From Marisalimonas marina (lineage in GTDB: Bacteria; Pseudomonadota; Alphaproteobacteria; Puniceispirillales; Marisalimonadaceae), in assembly GCA_038131365.1 (NCBI GenBank), contig JAYPPH010000003.1, forward strand, positions 124,001-188,000: a stretch of 64,000 nt of DNA, read 5' to 3'. Numbering within the stretch: position 1 is the first letter of the stretch; each line of letters begins with the position of its first letter. The position numbers and the translations under genes were made by a program. Under the pieces are notes generated by a model that saw only the letters and a list, made by a program, of their open reading frames with translations, was not told where the DNA came from and did not search any database. This document shows, in pieces, positions 26,687 to 35,909 of this stretch.

Positions 26687-27532
26687 ATGGATTTTAATGA
26701 AAATAACGCAACAGAAGCGGTGTTAAATAGTTTTTCTAAAATCAAAGATGAGAGATTAAAAGAAATTATGAGCTCTATAATATTTCATTTACATGAAGTT
26801 GTTAAAGAAGTTGAGCCTACGGAAGAAGAGTGGATGAAGGCCATAATGTTTTTAACTAAAACAGGTCAAAAATGTGATGATAGGAGACAAGAATTTATAT
26901 TACTTTCAGATGTTTTAGGGGTTTCAATGCTTTTAGATGCTATAAATAATAGAAAGTCTAAAAATGAAACAGAAACTACAGTATTGGGTCCTTTTCACAC
27001 TCCATCTTCATTAATGAATTATGGAGATAATATTGCTAATAATGTCGAAGGTGAAAATTGTATAGTTAGTGGTAAAATTGTTGATGTAAATAATAATCCA
27101 ATTCCTGGAGCCAGTATAGAAGTATGGCAATCAGGTCCGGATGGTTTGTACGATGTTCAAAAAGAGGGTAATGTTGTTGACTTAAGAGGAACATTTACTT
27201 CAGATGATAACGGTTCATACATGTTTAGAAGTGTAAAACCTCAATATTATCCAATACCTGTAGATGGCCCAGTAGGAGATCTTTTAAAAAGTTTAGATAG
27301 ACACCCATATAGACCAGCCCATGTACATTTCATGGTAAAAGCAAATGGATATAAAGATCTTGTAACTCACGCATTTATTGATGGAGATAAATATCTTGAA
27401 AGTGATACGGTCTTTGCTGTCAAAAAAAGCTTAATTAGGAAATTAGAAGAGGGAATTGATAAAGAAAATAATAGTAAATGCTTTTATTTAAACTTTGATA
27501 TTGTAATGGAAAGTATAAAAAAAGGTGCTTAA
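26687..27532 (+). CDS. Intradiol ring-cleavage dioxygenase (catechol/hydroxyquinol type)
   Basis: 281-aa non-heme Fe(III) enzyme that cleaves an ortho-diol aromatic ring between the hydroxyls. Fe ligands are Tyr155 (PDGLYD), Tyr188 (PQYYPIPVDGP), His212 and His214 (RPAHVHFMV). The N-terminal helical linker domain of about 100 residues places it with catechol and hydroxyquinol 1,2-dioxygenases rather than protocatechuate dioxygenase. The frame opens at TTG 26675, but GGAG six bases before the ATG at 26687 fixes the start. No muconate or maleylacetate enzymes adjoin; the gene ends in a terminator. Divergent from amidase/CMD genes. Confidence 0.9.
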   Translation: MDFNENNATEAVLNSFSKIKDERLKEIMSSIIFHLHEVVKEVEPTEEEWMKAIMFLTKTGQKCDDRRQEFILLSDVLGVSMLLDAINNRKSKNETETTVLGPFHTPSSLMNYGDNIANNVEGENCIVSGKIVDVNNNPIPGASIEVWQSGPDGLYDVQKEGNVVDLRGTFTSDDNGSYMFRSVKPQYYPIPVDGPVGDLLKSLDRHPYRPAHVHFMVKANGYKDLVTHAFIDGDKYLESDTVFAVKKSLIRKLEEGIDKENNSKCFYLNFDIVMESIKKGA

Positions 27533-27548
27533 AAGCACCTTTTTTTTA
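27517..27548. terminator. Bidirectional terminator between dioxygenase and sodB
   Basis: GGTGCT (27524-27529) pairs with AGCACC (27534-27539), extended by flanking A and T runs; eight T follow on the plus strand and an A7 run on the other side gives a U-tract for sodB. The dioxygenase stop codon is inside the stem-loop. Confidence 0.85.
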
Positions 27549-27567
27549 AATAATAAATTAATTGCGT

Positions 27568-28167
27568 TTAAAGTCTTGAAGCAACATTTTCCCAATTAAC
27601 AAGATTATCTACAAAATTTTTCAAGTATACAGGTCTTTTGTTTCTAAAATCTATATAATAAGAATGCTCCCAAACGTCACATCCTAATAATGCTGTTTGA
27701 CCAAAACAAACTGGATTAACACCGTTTTCAGTTTTAGTTACTTTTAAACTTCCATCTTTATCTTTAACTAACCAGCACCAACCTGAACCAAATTGAGTGG
27801 CACCTGCATTACAGAAATCTTCTTTGAATTTATCTACACTGCCAAAAGAATCCGTAATGGCATTTTCTAATTCTGAAGGCATAGATGATTTTGATGGTCC
27901 CATCATTTGCCAAAATTGCTCATGGTTCCAATGTTGAGAAACGTTGTTGAAAATACCGTTCTGAGCTACGCTATTAGCATTATAATTGCCTACAATAATT
28001 TCTTCTAAGCTCTTATTTTCCCACTCAGTCCCTTTAAGTAAATTGTTACCGTTATCTACATATGCTTTGTGATGAATATCGTGGTGATATTCCATTGTTT
28101 CTTTACTCATGCCATGCTCTGCAAGGGCGTCTATAGCGTATGGCAATTCTGACAATACTAAGCTCAT
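27568..28167 (-). CDS. sodB: Superoxide dismutase, Fe type
   Basis: 199-aa cytosolic enzyme that dismutates superoxide. Metal ligands are His28, His82, Asp164 and His168 (CDVWEHSYY). Gln78, four residues before His82 (QHWNH), and FGSGWCWLV are typical of the iron form; MnSOD has Gly at that place. An AGGAG-like site precedes the ATG. Divergent from a quinone oxidoreductase with a dyad-containing intergenic region, so both may respond to redox or iron status. Confidence 0.95.
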   Translation of the reverse strand: MSLVLSELPYAIDALAEHGMSKETMEYHHDIHHKAYVDNGNNLLKGTEWENKSLEEIIVGNYNANSVAQNGIFNNVSQHWNHEQFWQMMGPSKSSMPSELENAITDSFGSVDKFKEDFCNAGATQFGSGWCWLVKDKDGSLKVTKTENGVNPVCFGQTALLGCDVWEHSYYIDFRNKRPVYLKNFVDNLVNWENVASRL

Positions 28168-28274
28168 AAAATTCTCCTGATTTGTTTTATATAGAAATAA
28201 TTATAAAAGTTAGTTTTACAAGTAAATAATTATAAAACATTGATTTTGATTATCATAAATTCTAATTTGATTTC

Positions 28275-28297
28275 AATCATTATAAATTGTAATGATT
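28275..28297. promoter_or_regulatory. Dyad-symmetric element between sodB and the quinone reductase gene
   Basis: AATCATTA (28275-28282) and TAATGATT (28290-28297) form a perfect 8-bp inverted repeat with a 7-base spacer, about 23 bases before the quinone-reductase ATG. The size and A/T-rich TCATTA core recall Fur-family operators, but no specific consensus match is claimed. Confidence 0.35.
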
Positions 28298-28320
28298 TTA
28301 AAAATTGTTAGGGGAATAAG

Positions 28321-29304
28321 ATGACACAAAGAGTAATAGAATTAACAGATTTTGGTGCTGCTGAAAATATGAGACTCATAGAGGCAGACATTCCAACACC
28401 AGGCCCTGGTCAAATAGTAGTTAAAAATGATGCAATTGGTTTAAATTATTTAGACACTTATTTTAGAAGTGGCTTATATCCATGGCCTAATCAAGAGAAA
28501 ATCAAGGTTCCTGGATCGGAAGGTGTGGGTCACGTTCACTCTGTAGGAGAAGGTGTTGATTTTTTAAAAGAGGGTGACAAAGTATCCTATGTAACACCCG
28601 TTGGTGCTTATGCTGAATATGCTCTAATAAACGCTGCACACGCTGTTGAATTAAAGGTCAAAGTCAATGACCATGACGTAGTTGCTAGTACTCTAAAGGG
28701 CCTTACAACACATTACTTACTTCATTTAACATTTAAATTAGAGAGTGGTATGACAGCTTTAGTACATGCTGCTGCTGGTGGTGTTGGTCAATTAATGGGT
28801 CAATGGGGTAGTGAAATTGGTGCTACTATGATTGGTACTGTTGGTGGACCAGAAAAAGCTGAAGCCGCAAAAAAAGCAGGATATCACCACGTGATTGATT
28901 ATAATGACAAGGACTTTGTTGCTGAAGTTATGAATATAACCAATAATCAAAAATGTGATGTTGTTTATGACAGTGTTGCAAAATCTGTTTTTCCTGGATC
29001 AATGGACTGTTTAAAGCCTAGAGGTTTATGGGCACTTTTTGGTCAGGCTTCAGGTCCTATTGTTGATTTTAATTTAGGCCTTCTTTCAGCAAAAGGATCA
29101 TTGTTTGTGACACGTCCAACATTATTTACTTATATTGCAAATAGAGATGAGTATAATGACGCATCTTTTCAGCTTTACAGTAGAATAGCTGATGGTCGTT
29201 TAAAGGTTGCTATTCATGACAAAATGCCACTCGAGAAAATTGTAGAGGCTCATAACTTACTTGAAGGCAGAAAAACCAAAGGTGGTTTAGTAATAACGCT
29301 TTAA
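28321..29304 (+). CDS. qor: NADPH:quinone oxidoreductase (zinc-independent MDR)
   Basis: 327-aa medium-chain reductase of the quinone oxidoreductase group. N-terminal GroES-like domain: GLNYLDTYFRSGLYPWP is the Qor hallmark, with PGSEGVGHV following; zinc-binding cysteines are absent. The Rossmann domain has HAAAGGVGQLMGQWG near residue 152. It reduces quinones, probably by one electron, or reactive enones. AGGGGGAA gives a strong ribosome site. A glutathione transferase follows 15 bases later, so the two likely form a detoxification operon. Confidence 0.9.
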   Translation: MTQRVIELTDFGAAENMRLIEADIPTPGPGQIVVKNDAIGLNYLDTYFRSGLYPWPNQEKIKVPGSEGVGHVHSVGEGVDFLKEGDKVSYVTPVGAYAEYALINAAHAVELKVKVNDHDVVASTLKGLTTHYLLHLTFKLESGMTALVHAAAGGVGQLMGQWGSEIGATMIGTVGGPEKAEAAKKAGYHHVIDYNDKDFVAEVMNITNNQKCDVVYDSVAKSVFPGSMDCLKPRGLWALFGQASGPIVDFNLGLLSAKGSLFVTRPTLFTYIANRDEYNDASFQLYSRIADGRLKVAIHDKMPLEKIVEAHNLLEGRKTKGGLVITL

Positions 29305-29319
29305 TAAGAGGATTAGATA

Positions 29320-29958
29320 ATGATAGATTTATATACTTGGCACACGCCTAATGGAAGAAAAGTTTCAATTATGCTTGAAGAAATTGGTATGGATTATAAC
29401 GTTCATTCAATAAATATTGCAAAAGATGAACAATTTCAGCCACATTTTTTAGAAGTGTCTCCTAATAACAGAATTCCTGCAATAGTTGATAAAGATAATA
29501 ATAATTATTCACTATTTGAGTCAGGTGCTATCCTTATGTATTTAGCTGAGAAGAGTGGAAAATTAATTAATAAGTCCAACTCAGATGAATATTTTAGAAC
29601 TATTGAATGGTTAATGTGGCAAATGGGTGGTGTAGGGCCTATGTTTGGTCAAGTCCATCATTTTGTTAAATATAATAAAGGTAAATCAGCTTATGCTGAA
29701 GAAAGATATTCTAAAGAAGCTAGAAGATTATATGGCGTAATGGACAAGCGTCTTGGTCAGCATCAATATATTTCAGGCAATGAATATAGTATCGCTGATA
29801 TATCAATATGGCCTTGGACTGCTAGATTTGATTGGCAGGAAATAGATCTAAATGATTTTCCAAATGTTGTAAGATGGTATAAAGAATTGGCAGACAGACC
29901 AGCCGTCCAAAAGGGTTGGCTTGTTCCACAAAATGACCAATTAATTCCTTCGCCTTAA
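29320..29958 (+). CDS. Glutathione S-transferase family protein, YfcG/Nu-like
   Basis: 212-aa GST. Thioredoxin-fold N-terminal domain begins IDLYTWHTPNGRKVSIMLEE, with T-P-N-G-R-K-V-S the active-site region of Nu-class (YfcG/YghU-like) enzymes; NNRIPAIVD supplies the cis-Pro, and LFESGAILMYLAEK the glutathione gamma-glutamyl site. The C-terminal helical domain contains SIADISIWPW (N-capping box). Nu-class members act as disulfide-bond reductases with two glutathiones. Second gene after the quinone reductase, with AAGAGGA as ribosome site. Confidence 0.88.
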   Translation: MIDLYTWHTPNGRKVSIMLEEIGMDYNVHSINIAKDEQFQPHFLEVSPNNRIPAIVDKDNNNYSLFESGAILMYLAEKSGKLINKSNSDEYFRTIEWLMWQMGGVGPMFGQVHHFVKYNKGKSAYAEERYSKEARRLYGVMDKRLGQHQYISGNEYSIADISIWPWTARFDWQEIDLNDFPNVVRWYKELADRPAVQKGWLVPQNDQLIPSP

Positions 29959-29970
29959 TCAAGTTTTGTT

Positions 29971-30981
29971 TTGACTATTAAGTTATCAATAGCGGGCCTT
30001 GGTTGGTGGGGCAAAGTGATGATTGAAAGATTATCTACCTCTGACAAATTGGAGATAGTTAGTTTGATTGATCCTTTCCCAGATGAAGAGTCTCAAAAAA
30101 TAGCTAAAAATCATAATCTTGAAATTTATAAAGATTTTGATGAAGCGTTAAGTTTAAGCAAATTTGACGCTATCATTCTATGTACTCCTAATTCCTTTCA
30201 TATGGAACAAACCATCAAGGCTTCAAAACATGGAATTCATGTTTTTTGTGAAAAACCTTTGTCATTGAAATCAATTGAAGTCAAAAAAATGATAGATGCT
30301 TGTAATCAGAATGGATTGATACTTGGTGTTGGTCATGAAAGGAGATTTGAAAAAGGGTGGATGAGGTTAAAGGAGATTGTAACTTCTAATAAGTTAGGAA
30401 GTATAATGTACGCAGAGGGACATTTTAGTCATGATAAGCTGGCAGGTTTGCCCTCTGATAATTGGAGAGCTGATCCTAAGTTTGCTCCCGCTGCTGGCAT
30501 GACTGGTATGGGTGTTCATTTAACTGATTTAATGATTTGGTTATTTGGACCTGTAGATAGTGTTTTTGCAACAACTGCTAAGCGAGTATTAGATTTTAAA
30601 ACTGGTGATGTTGTTACAGCAAGCCTTCAACATTATTCAGGTCTTAGTACTCAAATTACAGCAATATTAAAAACAACTCATTACCAAAGGGTTACTGTTT
30701 GGGGAGAAAACGGTTGGGTTGAATTGGTTGATAGCTCTCACCCAGATACACCAGGACCTTCTTCCATGAAAATAGTCATGAATGATGGTACTATCGAAGA
30801 AGAAAACTTTGAATGGACGGACACAGTTTCTGCAAATATACATAATTTCATTGATAGTATTAACGGCGAAAGAGAATATCTTTTCACTGACGTTGAAAAA
30901 TTTCAAAATATTTCGGTTTTAGAGGCTATTTACCAATCCAGCTTATCAAAGCAAAACGAAAAAGTTAAAAGCTTTAATTAA
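29971..30981 (+). CDS. Gfo/Idh/MocA family NAD(P)-dependent oxidoreductase
   Basis: 336-aa dehydrogenase-type protein. N-terminal Rossmann fold with GLGWWGKVM near residue 8 (an atypical G-x-G-x-W-G), DAIILCTPNSFH near 70, and the family signature CEKPL near 92; the C-terminal alpha/beta domain has GMGVHLTDLMIWLFGPV, in which the His is the usual catalytic residue. Members oxidise or reduce sugars, inositols and related compounds. The start is TTG (29971) with no good Shine-Dalgarno. It ends overlapping the arsJ stop region by 8 bases on the opposite strand. Substrate unknown. Confidence 0.87.
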   Translation: MTIKLSIAGLGWWGKVMIERLSTSDKLEIVSLIDPFPDEESQKIAKNHNLEIYKDFDEALSLSKFDAIILCTPNSFHMEQTIKASKHGIHVFCEKPLSLKSIEVKKMIDACNQNGLILGVGHERRFEKGWMRLKEIVTSNKLGSIMYAEGHFSHDKLAGLPSDNWRADPKFAPAAGMTGMGVHLTDLMIWLFGPVDSVFATTAKRVLDFKTGDVVTASLQHYSGLSTQITAILKTTHYQRVTVWGENGWVELVDSSHPDTPGPSSMKIVMNDGTIEEENFEWTDTVSANIHNFIDSINGEREYLFTDVEKFQNISVLEAIYQSSLSKQNEKVKSFN

Positions 30982-32214
30982 ACTTCACATTTGCTAAATT
31001 TAGTTTTTCGATTGATAGGCTGTTTAGTAAGAGTAAGGTCGCTGTAACTAATAAGCACGTTGTTAATCCACCATATTCAAAGGCAAGTCCTGATAATAAT
31101 GTTCCAATTAATCTACCAAAGGCGTTAGACATATAATAAAACCCAACATCTAGGGTCACTCTATCTTTGTTTGTGTAATTTAAAATTAAAAAAGAATGAA
31201 TAGAAGAGTTTATTGCAAAAATAAACCCAAATATAAAAAGAAGAAACATAACATTATAAACACTATATTCTTTTAAATAAGAATTAAGCGCTACTAAAAG
31301 GATAGGTATTAAGCATAACAAACCTGCCCAGATTTTAGTTTGTGTACTAAACAATTTATCTTTCATTAAAATTTTTGGCGTAATAGTTTGAACAAACCAT
31401 AAAAAATAGTCCATGCAGCCATAAATGATCCAATAATAAAAAAAGCCTTTTTATTACCTTCTAATGACCCATCAGATAGTGCAGAATATAAAAAGATTGG
31501 TAACCCAACTACAAACCATGTATCCCTGGAACCAAAGAGGAAAACTCTTCCTAGGCTGAGGTAATTGATATTTTTATTTTTTGAAAAAATATCTGTAAAC
31601 TTCGATTTTTTATTAATGGAGCCAATATCACTATTTAGGCTTAATAATACTATAATAAATATTGTAGAGAGTAATATGGCCATTATAACTAACGAGATAT
31701 AAAAGCTTGTGTAAGACAAGAGAAGGGCGCCAAATAAAAAACCCAGTCCTTTAACAGCATTTTTTGAACCAGTTAATAAAGAAACCCATTTGAATAATTT
31801 TGAGTTTTGATCTGGAGATAATAATTTTACTGAGCTTTTTGCGCTCATTTTTGTTAAATCTTTAGCTATGCCAGATAATCCTTGTGTAAACATAACAAAA
31901 ATAACTAAATAAAGTATGCTCCAACTTTGATTGGCTTGAGATAAAATCAGCAAGGATAGTATTTGAAGAATTATACCTGCAAATAATGTTTTATTAAGGC
32001 CAAACTTTTTTGCTATCCAACCAGCTGTGAGATTGGTAATCATGCCTAAAAATTCATACAATAGAAACAAATATGCTAATTGTAATGGTGTAAACCCTAA
32101 AATATGAAAATGAAGAAGCACTATCATTCTTAATGCACCATCGGTAAGCATAAAAAACCAATAGGCAAGAGTGATTAATACAAAAGAAATTTGATTATTT
32201 TCAAGGTTAATCAT
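30974..32214 (-). pseudogene. arsJ: ArsJ organoarsenical efflux MFS transporter, frameshifted
   Basis: ArsJ exports 1-arseno-3-phosphoglycerate made by a partner GAPDH. The first frame (32214-31366) has the ArsJ pattern: LAYWFFMLTDGALRM, LLHFHILGFTPLQLAYLF, GIAKDLTKMSAKSSVKLL and GRVFLFGSRDTWFVVGLP. The second (to 30974) continues from FVQTITPKI with the last membrane segments. The frames overlap at 31366-31414 and join if one base, probably T in ATTTTTTATGGTTTG, is added; the whole would be about 410 aa, the family length. It follows the dedicated GAPDH gene by 2 bases. Broken gene or indel error cannot be told apart here. Confidence 0.87.
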
Positions 32215-32216
32215 TT

Positions 32217-33215
32217 TTAAATATTTTTTGCAACCATGCGAACTATATCGACCAGTCTATTTGCATATCCCCATTCATTATCATACCACGCATAGACTTT
32301 AACTTGTGTTTCATTTACCACCATTGTAGACAAGCTATCAATAATACAGCTTCTGGGATCATTAACAAAATCAGAAGAAACTAATGGACGTTCTTCATAA
32401 CCTAAAATACCTTTTAGTTCATTTTTACTGGCTGATTTAAGTAGACTATTAATTTGCTCTGAATTTGTTGATGCTTTCATCTCAAAAACACAATCAGTTA
32501 AAGAGCTATTTAAGATAGGAACTCTAACAGCATGCCCATTTAACCTTCCTTTTAACTCTGGGTAAATTAATGAAATAGCTTTTGCTGATCCAGTAGTCGT
32601 GGGTATTAAATTATTAATTGCAGATCTGCCTCTTCTAAGGTCTTTATGGGGTATATCAACTAAAGTCTGGCTATTTGTTAAATTATGAATTGTTGTTATA
32701 GATCCGTGATTTATACCAATTTTCTCATGTAAAACTTTAATTACAGGAGCTATACAATTTGTAGTGCAGCTTGCTGCTGTTATTATATTATGTTTTTCTG
32801 GTTTATATATATTATGGTTTACACCATACGCAATATTGACGATGTCATCATCATTGATTGGTGCGGAAACTATTACTTTTTTCACACCTTTGTTAAAATA
32901 TTTTTGTAAAATAGAGGTGTTTTTATTTGCTCCAGTACAATCAATGACTATGTCAATATTCTCTAGATCAAGATTGTCAATGTTATTTGAAAAACTTGTT
33001 TTTATTATTTCATCGTTAATTTTAATAAAGTTTTTATCTGCTTGGAAGTCACAACCCCATTTACCATGAATGCTATCAAATTCCAGGCTGTGTAATAAAG
33101 AGGCGATATCTCCGTTTAACTCATTTAAAAACTTTATATTAAATTTTTTAGAAATTAGAAGTTTTAGGACAAGTTTACCAATCCTGCCAATGCCATTTAT
33201 TGCTAAGTTGACCAT
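32217..33215 (-). CDS. gap: ArsJ-associated glyceraldehyde-3-phosphate dehydrogenase
   Basis: 332-aa NAD-dependent GAPDH. NGIGRIGK starts the Rossmann fold at residue 7, the catalytic cysteine is in AASCTTNCIAPV near 150, and His follows in the usual place. Adjacent to arsJ it is expected to use arsenate in place of phosphate, giving 1-arseno-3-phosphoglycerate for export. A TTG at 33227 opens the frame, but GAGG before the ATG at 33215 and the standard N-terminus favour 332 aa. Divergent from phoR (117 bases between starts), placing arsenate defence next to phosphate-starvation control. Confidence 0.9.
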   Translation of the reverse strand: MVNLAINGIGRIGKLVLKLLISKKFNIKFLNELNGDIASLLHSLEFDSIHGKWGCDFQADKNFIKINDEIIKTSFSNNIDNLDLENIDIVIDCTGANKNTSILQKYFNKGVKKVIVSAPINDDDIVNIAYGVNHNIYKPEKHNIITAASCTTNCIAPVIKVLHEKIGINHGSITTIHNLTNSQTLVDIPHKDLRRGRSAINNLIPTTTGSAKAISLIYPELKGRLNGHAVRVPILNSSLTDCVFEMKASTNSEQINSLLKSASKNELKGILGYEERPLVSSDFVNDPRSCIIDSLSTMVVNETQVKVYAWYDNEWGYANRLVDIVRMVAKNI

Positions 33216-33332
33216 TCTAAACCTCAAAACTCTTAATAGATTATTATATTTATTTAATGCTGTGATAATTTAATGTAAACTTATTTAAGGTTTATTCATT
33301 ACAGATTTATTAAATTTCAAGAAATTATTGAT

Positions 33333-34370
33333 ATGAGCAATAAAATTATACCATCAAATATCAAAAACTTAAGCCAACTTCTGGATGATGGTCTAATACT
33401 CTGTGATAAACTAGGGATTATTATATCATCAAATTCCATAGCACAACAATTTCTAAACAAGAAATTGAACAAGAAAAATATTTCTGAATTTATTGAAATA
33501 GATGAATTTAAAAATTTAGAAGAAAGTCATGCAAATGGAAATTTAAATGATGAATTTCATTTTCAAACTAATGATATTTTAAAAAGATCCCTTATTATTA
33601 AGGCTACAAAAATAGAAGATAATTTGTACGCAATTCTTTTGCTTGATATGACACTTCAAAGAAACTTAGAAAAAGTAAGACGTGACTTTGTTGCAAATGT
33701 AAGTCATGAGCTAAGGTCTCCCTTGACAAGCTTAGTTGGCTTTATTGAAACTTTATTATCTGGTTCAGTCAATGATGAAAAAGACCGTAATAAATTTCTA
33801 AAAATTATGGATGAAGAAGCTAAGCGAATGAATAGATTGATAGATGACATATTGTCATTATCAAAAGTTGAAACTGAAGAACATATTACACCTAATACAG
33901 CTATTTCACTTATAGACCCAATAAAACATATTATTTCATCCATTAATGAAAAAAGTTTAAATGAAGAAAACAAAATATTAATTGAGGATTTAAGAAATAA
34001 TCCCAAAAAGAATTGTTTTATCAGTGGTAATATTGATGAAATTAATCAAGTTTTTGTAAATTTGTTAGAAAATGCTATCAAATATGGTTTTGATAATACT
34101 AATGTAATCTTAAGAATAGAACAGATAAAAAATACAGAGATAAAAGTTAGCGTTATTAATAAGGGAGAAGGAATACCTAACAAATATATTGATAGGCTAA
34201 CTGAAAGATTTTTTCGTGTTGATAAAGCAAGATCAAGAAAAATAGGTGGAACTGGTCTTGGCTTGGCAATTGTGAAGCATATTCTGATCAAACATAGAGC
34301 GCAATTATCTATAAATAGTGTTCCAAATGAAGAAACTAATTTTTCTATAATTTTTCCAGTAATAAATTAA
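33333..34370 (+). CDS. phoR: PhoR-like sensor histidine kinase without membrane segments
   Basis: 345-aa kinase of the phosphate regulon, partner of PhoB. Domains: PAS-like region (about 12-108), dimerisation/phosphoacceptor block with His125 in NVSHELRSPLTSLVGFIETL, and an HATPase domain with NQVFVNLLENAIKYG (N box), NKGEGIP (G1) and GGTGLGLAIVKHIL (G2). Unlike E. coli PhoR, no hydrophobic N-terminal helix is visible, so it appears cytosolic and would have to sense through the Pst/PhoU complex. First gene of the phosphate locus; a Pho box begins 3 bases after its stop. Confidence 0.9.
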   Translation: MSNKIIPSNIKNLSQLLDDGLILCDKLGIIISSNSIAQQFLNKKLNKKNISEFIEIDEFKNLEESHANGNLNDEFHFQTNDILKRSLIIKATKIEDNLYAILLLDMTLQRNLEKVRRDFVANVSHELRSPLTSLVGFIETLLSGSVNDEKDRNKFLKIMDEEAKRMNRLIDDILSLSKVETEEHITPNTAISLIDPIKHIISSINEKSLNEENKILIEDLRNNPKKNCFISGNIDEINQVFVNLLENAIKYGFDNTNVILRIEQIKNTEIKVSVINKGEGIPNKYIDRLTERFFRVDKARSRKIGGTGLGLAIVKHILIKHRAQLSINSVPNEETNFSIIFPVIN

Positions 34371-34372
34371 AA

Positions 34373-34394
34373 CTGTAATAAAACTGTAATATTT
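34373..34394 (+). promoter_or_regulatory. Pho box upstream of pit
   Basis: Two identical heptamers CTGTAAT at 34373-34379 and 34384-34390, each followed by a 4-base A/T spacer, give the 11-bp direct-repeat period of PhoB half-sites (consensus CTGTCAT). The box ends 44 bases before the pit start. Confidence 0.8.
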
Positions 34395-34438
34395 ATTAAT
34401 TATTTGTTTCAAAGTCTAATTTATTTGAGAGTTTATTA

Positions 34439-35896
34439 ATGTCAAAAAACACTGAAAATACAGATTATAGGTATGTAAATGATCTTAGAAGATTTGCTTT
34501 TTTCCAAAGTAAGTTAGTTGAGCAAAAAAAATTCTTGATTTTATTAGGTATAGCAGCAGTTTTTTTAATGTTAGTAGCTGTAGCTGTTGAGAAATATATA
34601 TTATTAGGAACTGAACAAACATTTATATTAGTTGCAGCCGCAATGATTGGTGCTTACATGGCTTTAAATATAGGAGCTAATGATGTTGCAAATAATATGG
34701 GACCTGCAGTTGGCGGAAAGGTAATTTCGGTTGGGACTGCTGTTGTAATTGCAGCTGTTTGTGAGAGCTCTGGAGCATTATTAGCTGGTGGTGACGTAGT
34801 TAGTACTGTTTCAAAAGGAATTATTTCCCCAGGTGAATTTATAAGTACTACAGAATTTAGATATTTGATGTTAAGCGCATTACTAGCCGCCGCTCTTTGG
34901 ATTAATCTTGCAACTTTTTTTAATTCACCAGTTTCAACTACACACTCGATTGTTGGAGGAATTCTTGGTGCAGGTCTTACTGTTGCAGGTGCCTCTATTG
35001 TAAATTGGGGGACAATGGCTAAAATAGCGGCCAGTTGGGTTATTTCTCCTGTTTTTGGTGGTGTTGTAGCTGCGTTTTTACTATATATAATCATTATCAA
35101 AATCTTAAATGTAGAAGATAAAAGAGAAGCAGCATCTAAGTGGGTTCCAATTTTAATTTCATTGATGGCTGGTGCTTTTACAGCTTATATGGCTCTTAAG
35201 GGGCTTAAAAAAATATATAAATTCAGTACTAATGAAGTCTTTATTTATACTGCTATTTTTATGGTATCTGCATATTTTCTGTCTAAGCCATACATAAAAA
35301 ACAAAGTAAAAACCTTAGAAAATAAGAAAGATGATATTTATAAACTTTTTCATCTACCACTATTATTTGGTGTTGCTCTTTTATGCTTTGCCCATGGAGC
35401 TAATGATGTAGCTAACGCTGTAGGTCCTCTTGCTGCTATTGTTAGTACATTTTCACCTAACGAAGCTGGTATTGCTGCAAAAGTATCTATTCCATTATGG
35501 GTAATGGTTATAGGGGCCATAGGAATTGCTTTAGGCTTACTTTTATTTGGTCCTAAATTAATTAATACTGTTGGCCAAAAAATTACTAGATTAAATGCAC
35601 CTAGGGCATACTGCGTAGCTTTATCTTCTGCAATTACAGTTCTTATAGCTACCACTTTAGGTTTGCCTGTAAGCTCAACACATATTGCGATAGGAGCTAT
35701 TTTTGGAATTGGTTTTTTAAGAGAATATAGAGAAAACCCAGAAAGAAAATCTTCATCAACATCACGTGCTAAGAGAAAATTAGTTAGAAGGCAGTTTGCT
35801 ATTTCAATTGGTGCAGCATGGATTATTACAGTTCCTGCTTCTGCCATACTTGCTGGATCTATTTATTATTTGATTAGTATCATCTCATTTAATTAA
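34439..35896 (+). CDS. pit: Inorganic phosphate transporter, PiT family
   Basis: 485-aa secondary phosphate transporter with about 10-12 membrane segments. The two inverted PiT signatures are clear: GANDVANNMGPAVGG near residue 79 with SPVSTTHSIVGG near 162, and HGANDVANAVGPLA near 319 with LPVSSTHIAIGAIFG near 414. A positively charged linker precedes the last helix. In several Alphaproteobacteria pit is repressed by PhoB; here it sits between phoR and pstS behind a near-perfect Pho box, so control by PhoB is likely though its sign is unknown. Confidence 0.95.
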   Translation: MSKNTENTDYRYVNDLRRFAFFQSKLVEQKKFLILLGIAAVFLMLVAVAVEKYILLGTEQTFILVAAAMIGAYMALNIGANDVANNMGPAVGGKVISVGTAVVIAAVCESSGALLAGGDVVSTVSKGIISPGEFISTTEFRYLMLSALLAAALWINLATFFNSPVSTTHSIVGGILGAGLTVAGASIVNWGTMAKIAASWVISPVFGGVVAAFLLYIIIIKILNVEDKREAASKWVPILISLMAGAFTAYMALKGLKKIYKFSTNEVFIYTAIFMVSAYFLSKPYIKNKVKTLENKKDDIYKLFHLPLLFGVALLCFAHGANDVANAVGPLAAIVSTFSPNEAGIAAKVSIPLWVMVIGAIGIALGLLLFGPKLINTVGQKITRLNAPRAYCVALSSAITVLIATTLGLPVSSTHIAIGAIFGIGFLREYRENPERKSSSTSRAKRKLVRRQFAISIGAAWIITVPASAILAGSIYYLISIISFN

Positions 35897-35909
35897 TATT
35901 TTAAAAAAA

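Noticed and set aside
33260..33279. Plus-strand Pho box before phoR (CTGTGAT then ATGTAAA)
   Set aside because: The second half-site is poor and the spacing is 13 rather than 11 bases.
34654..35847. Long minus-strand open frames opposite pit (34654-35100 and 35350-35847)
   Set aside because: They are antisense to a clear PiT transporter and have no family character or ribosome site; openness follows from the codon use of the real gene.
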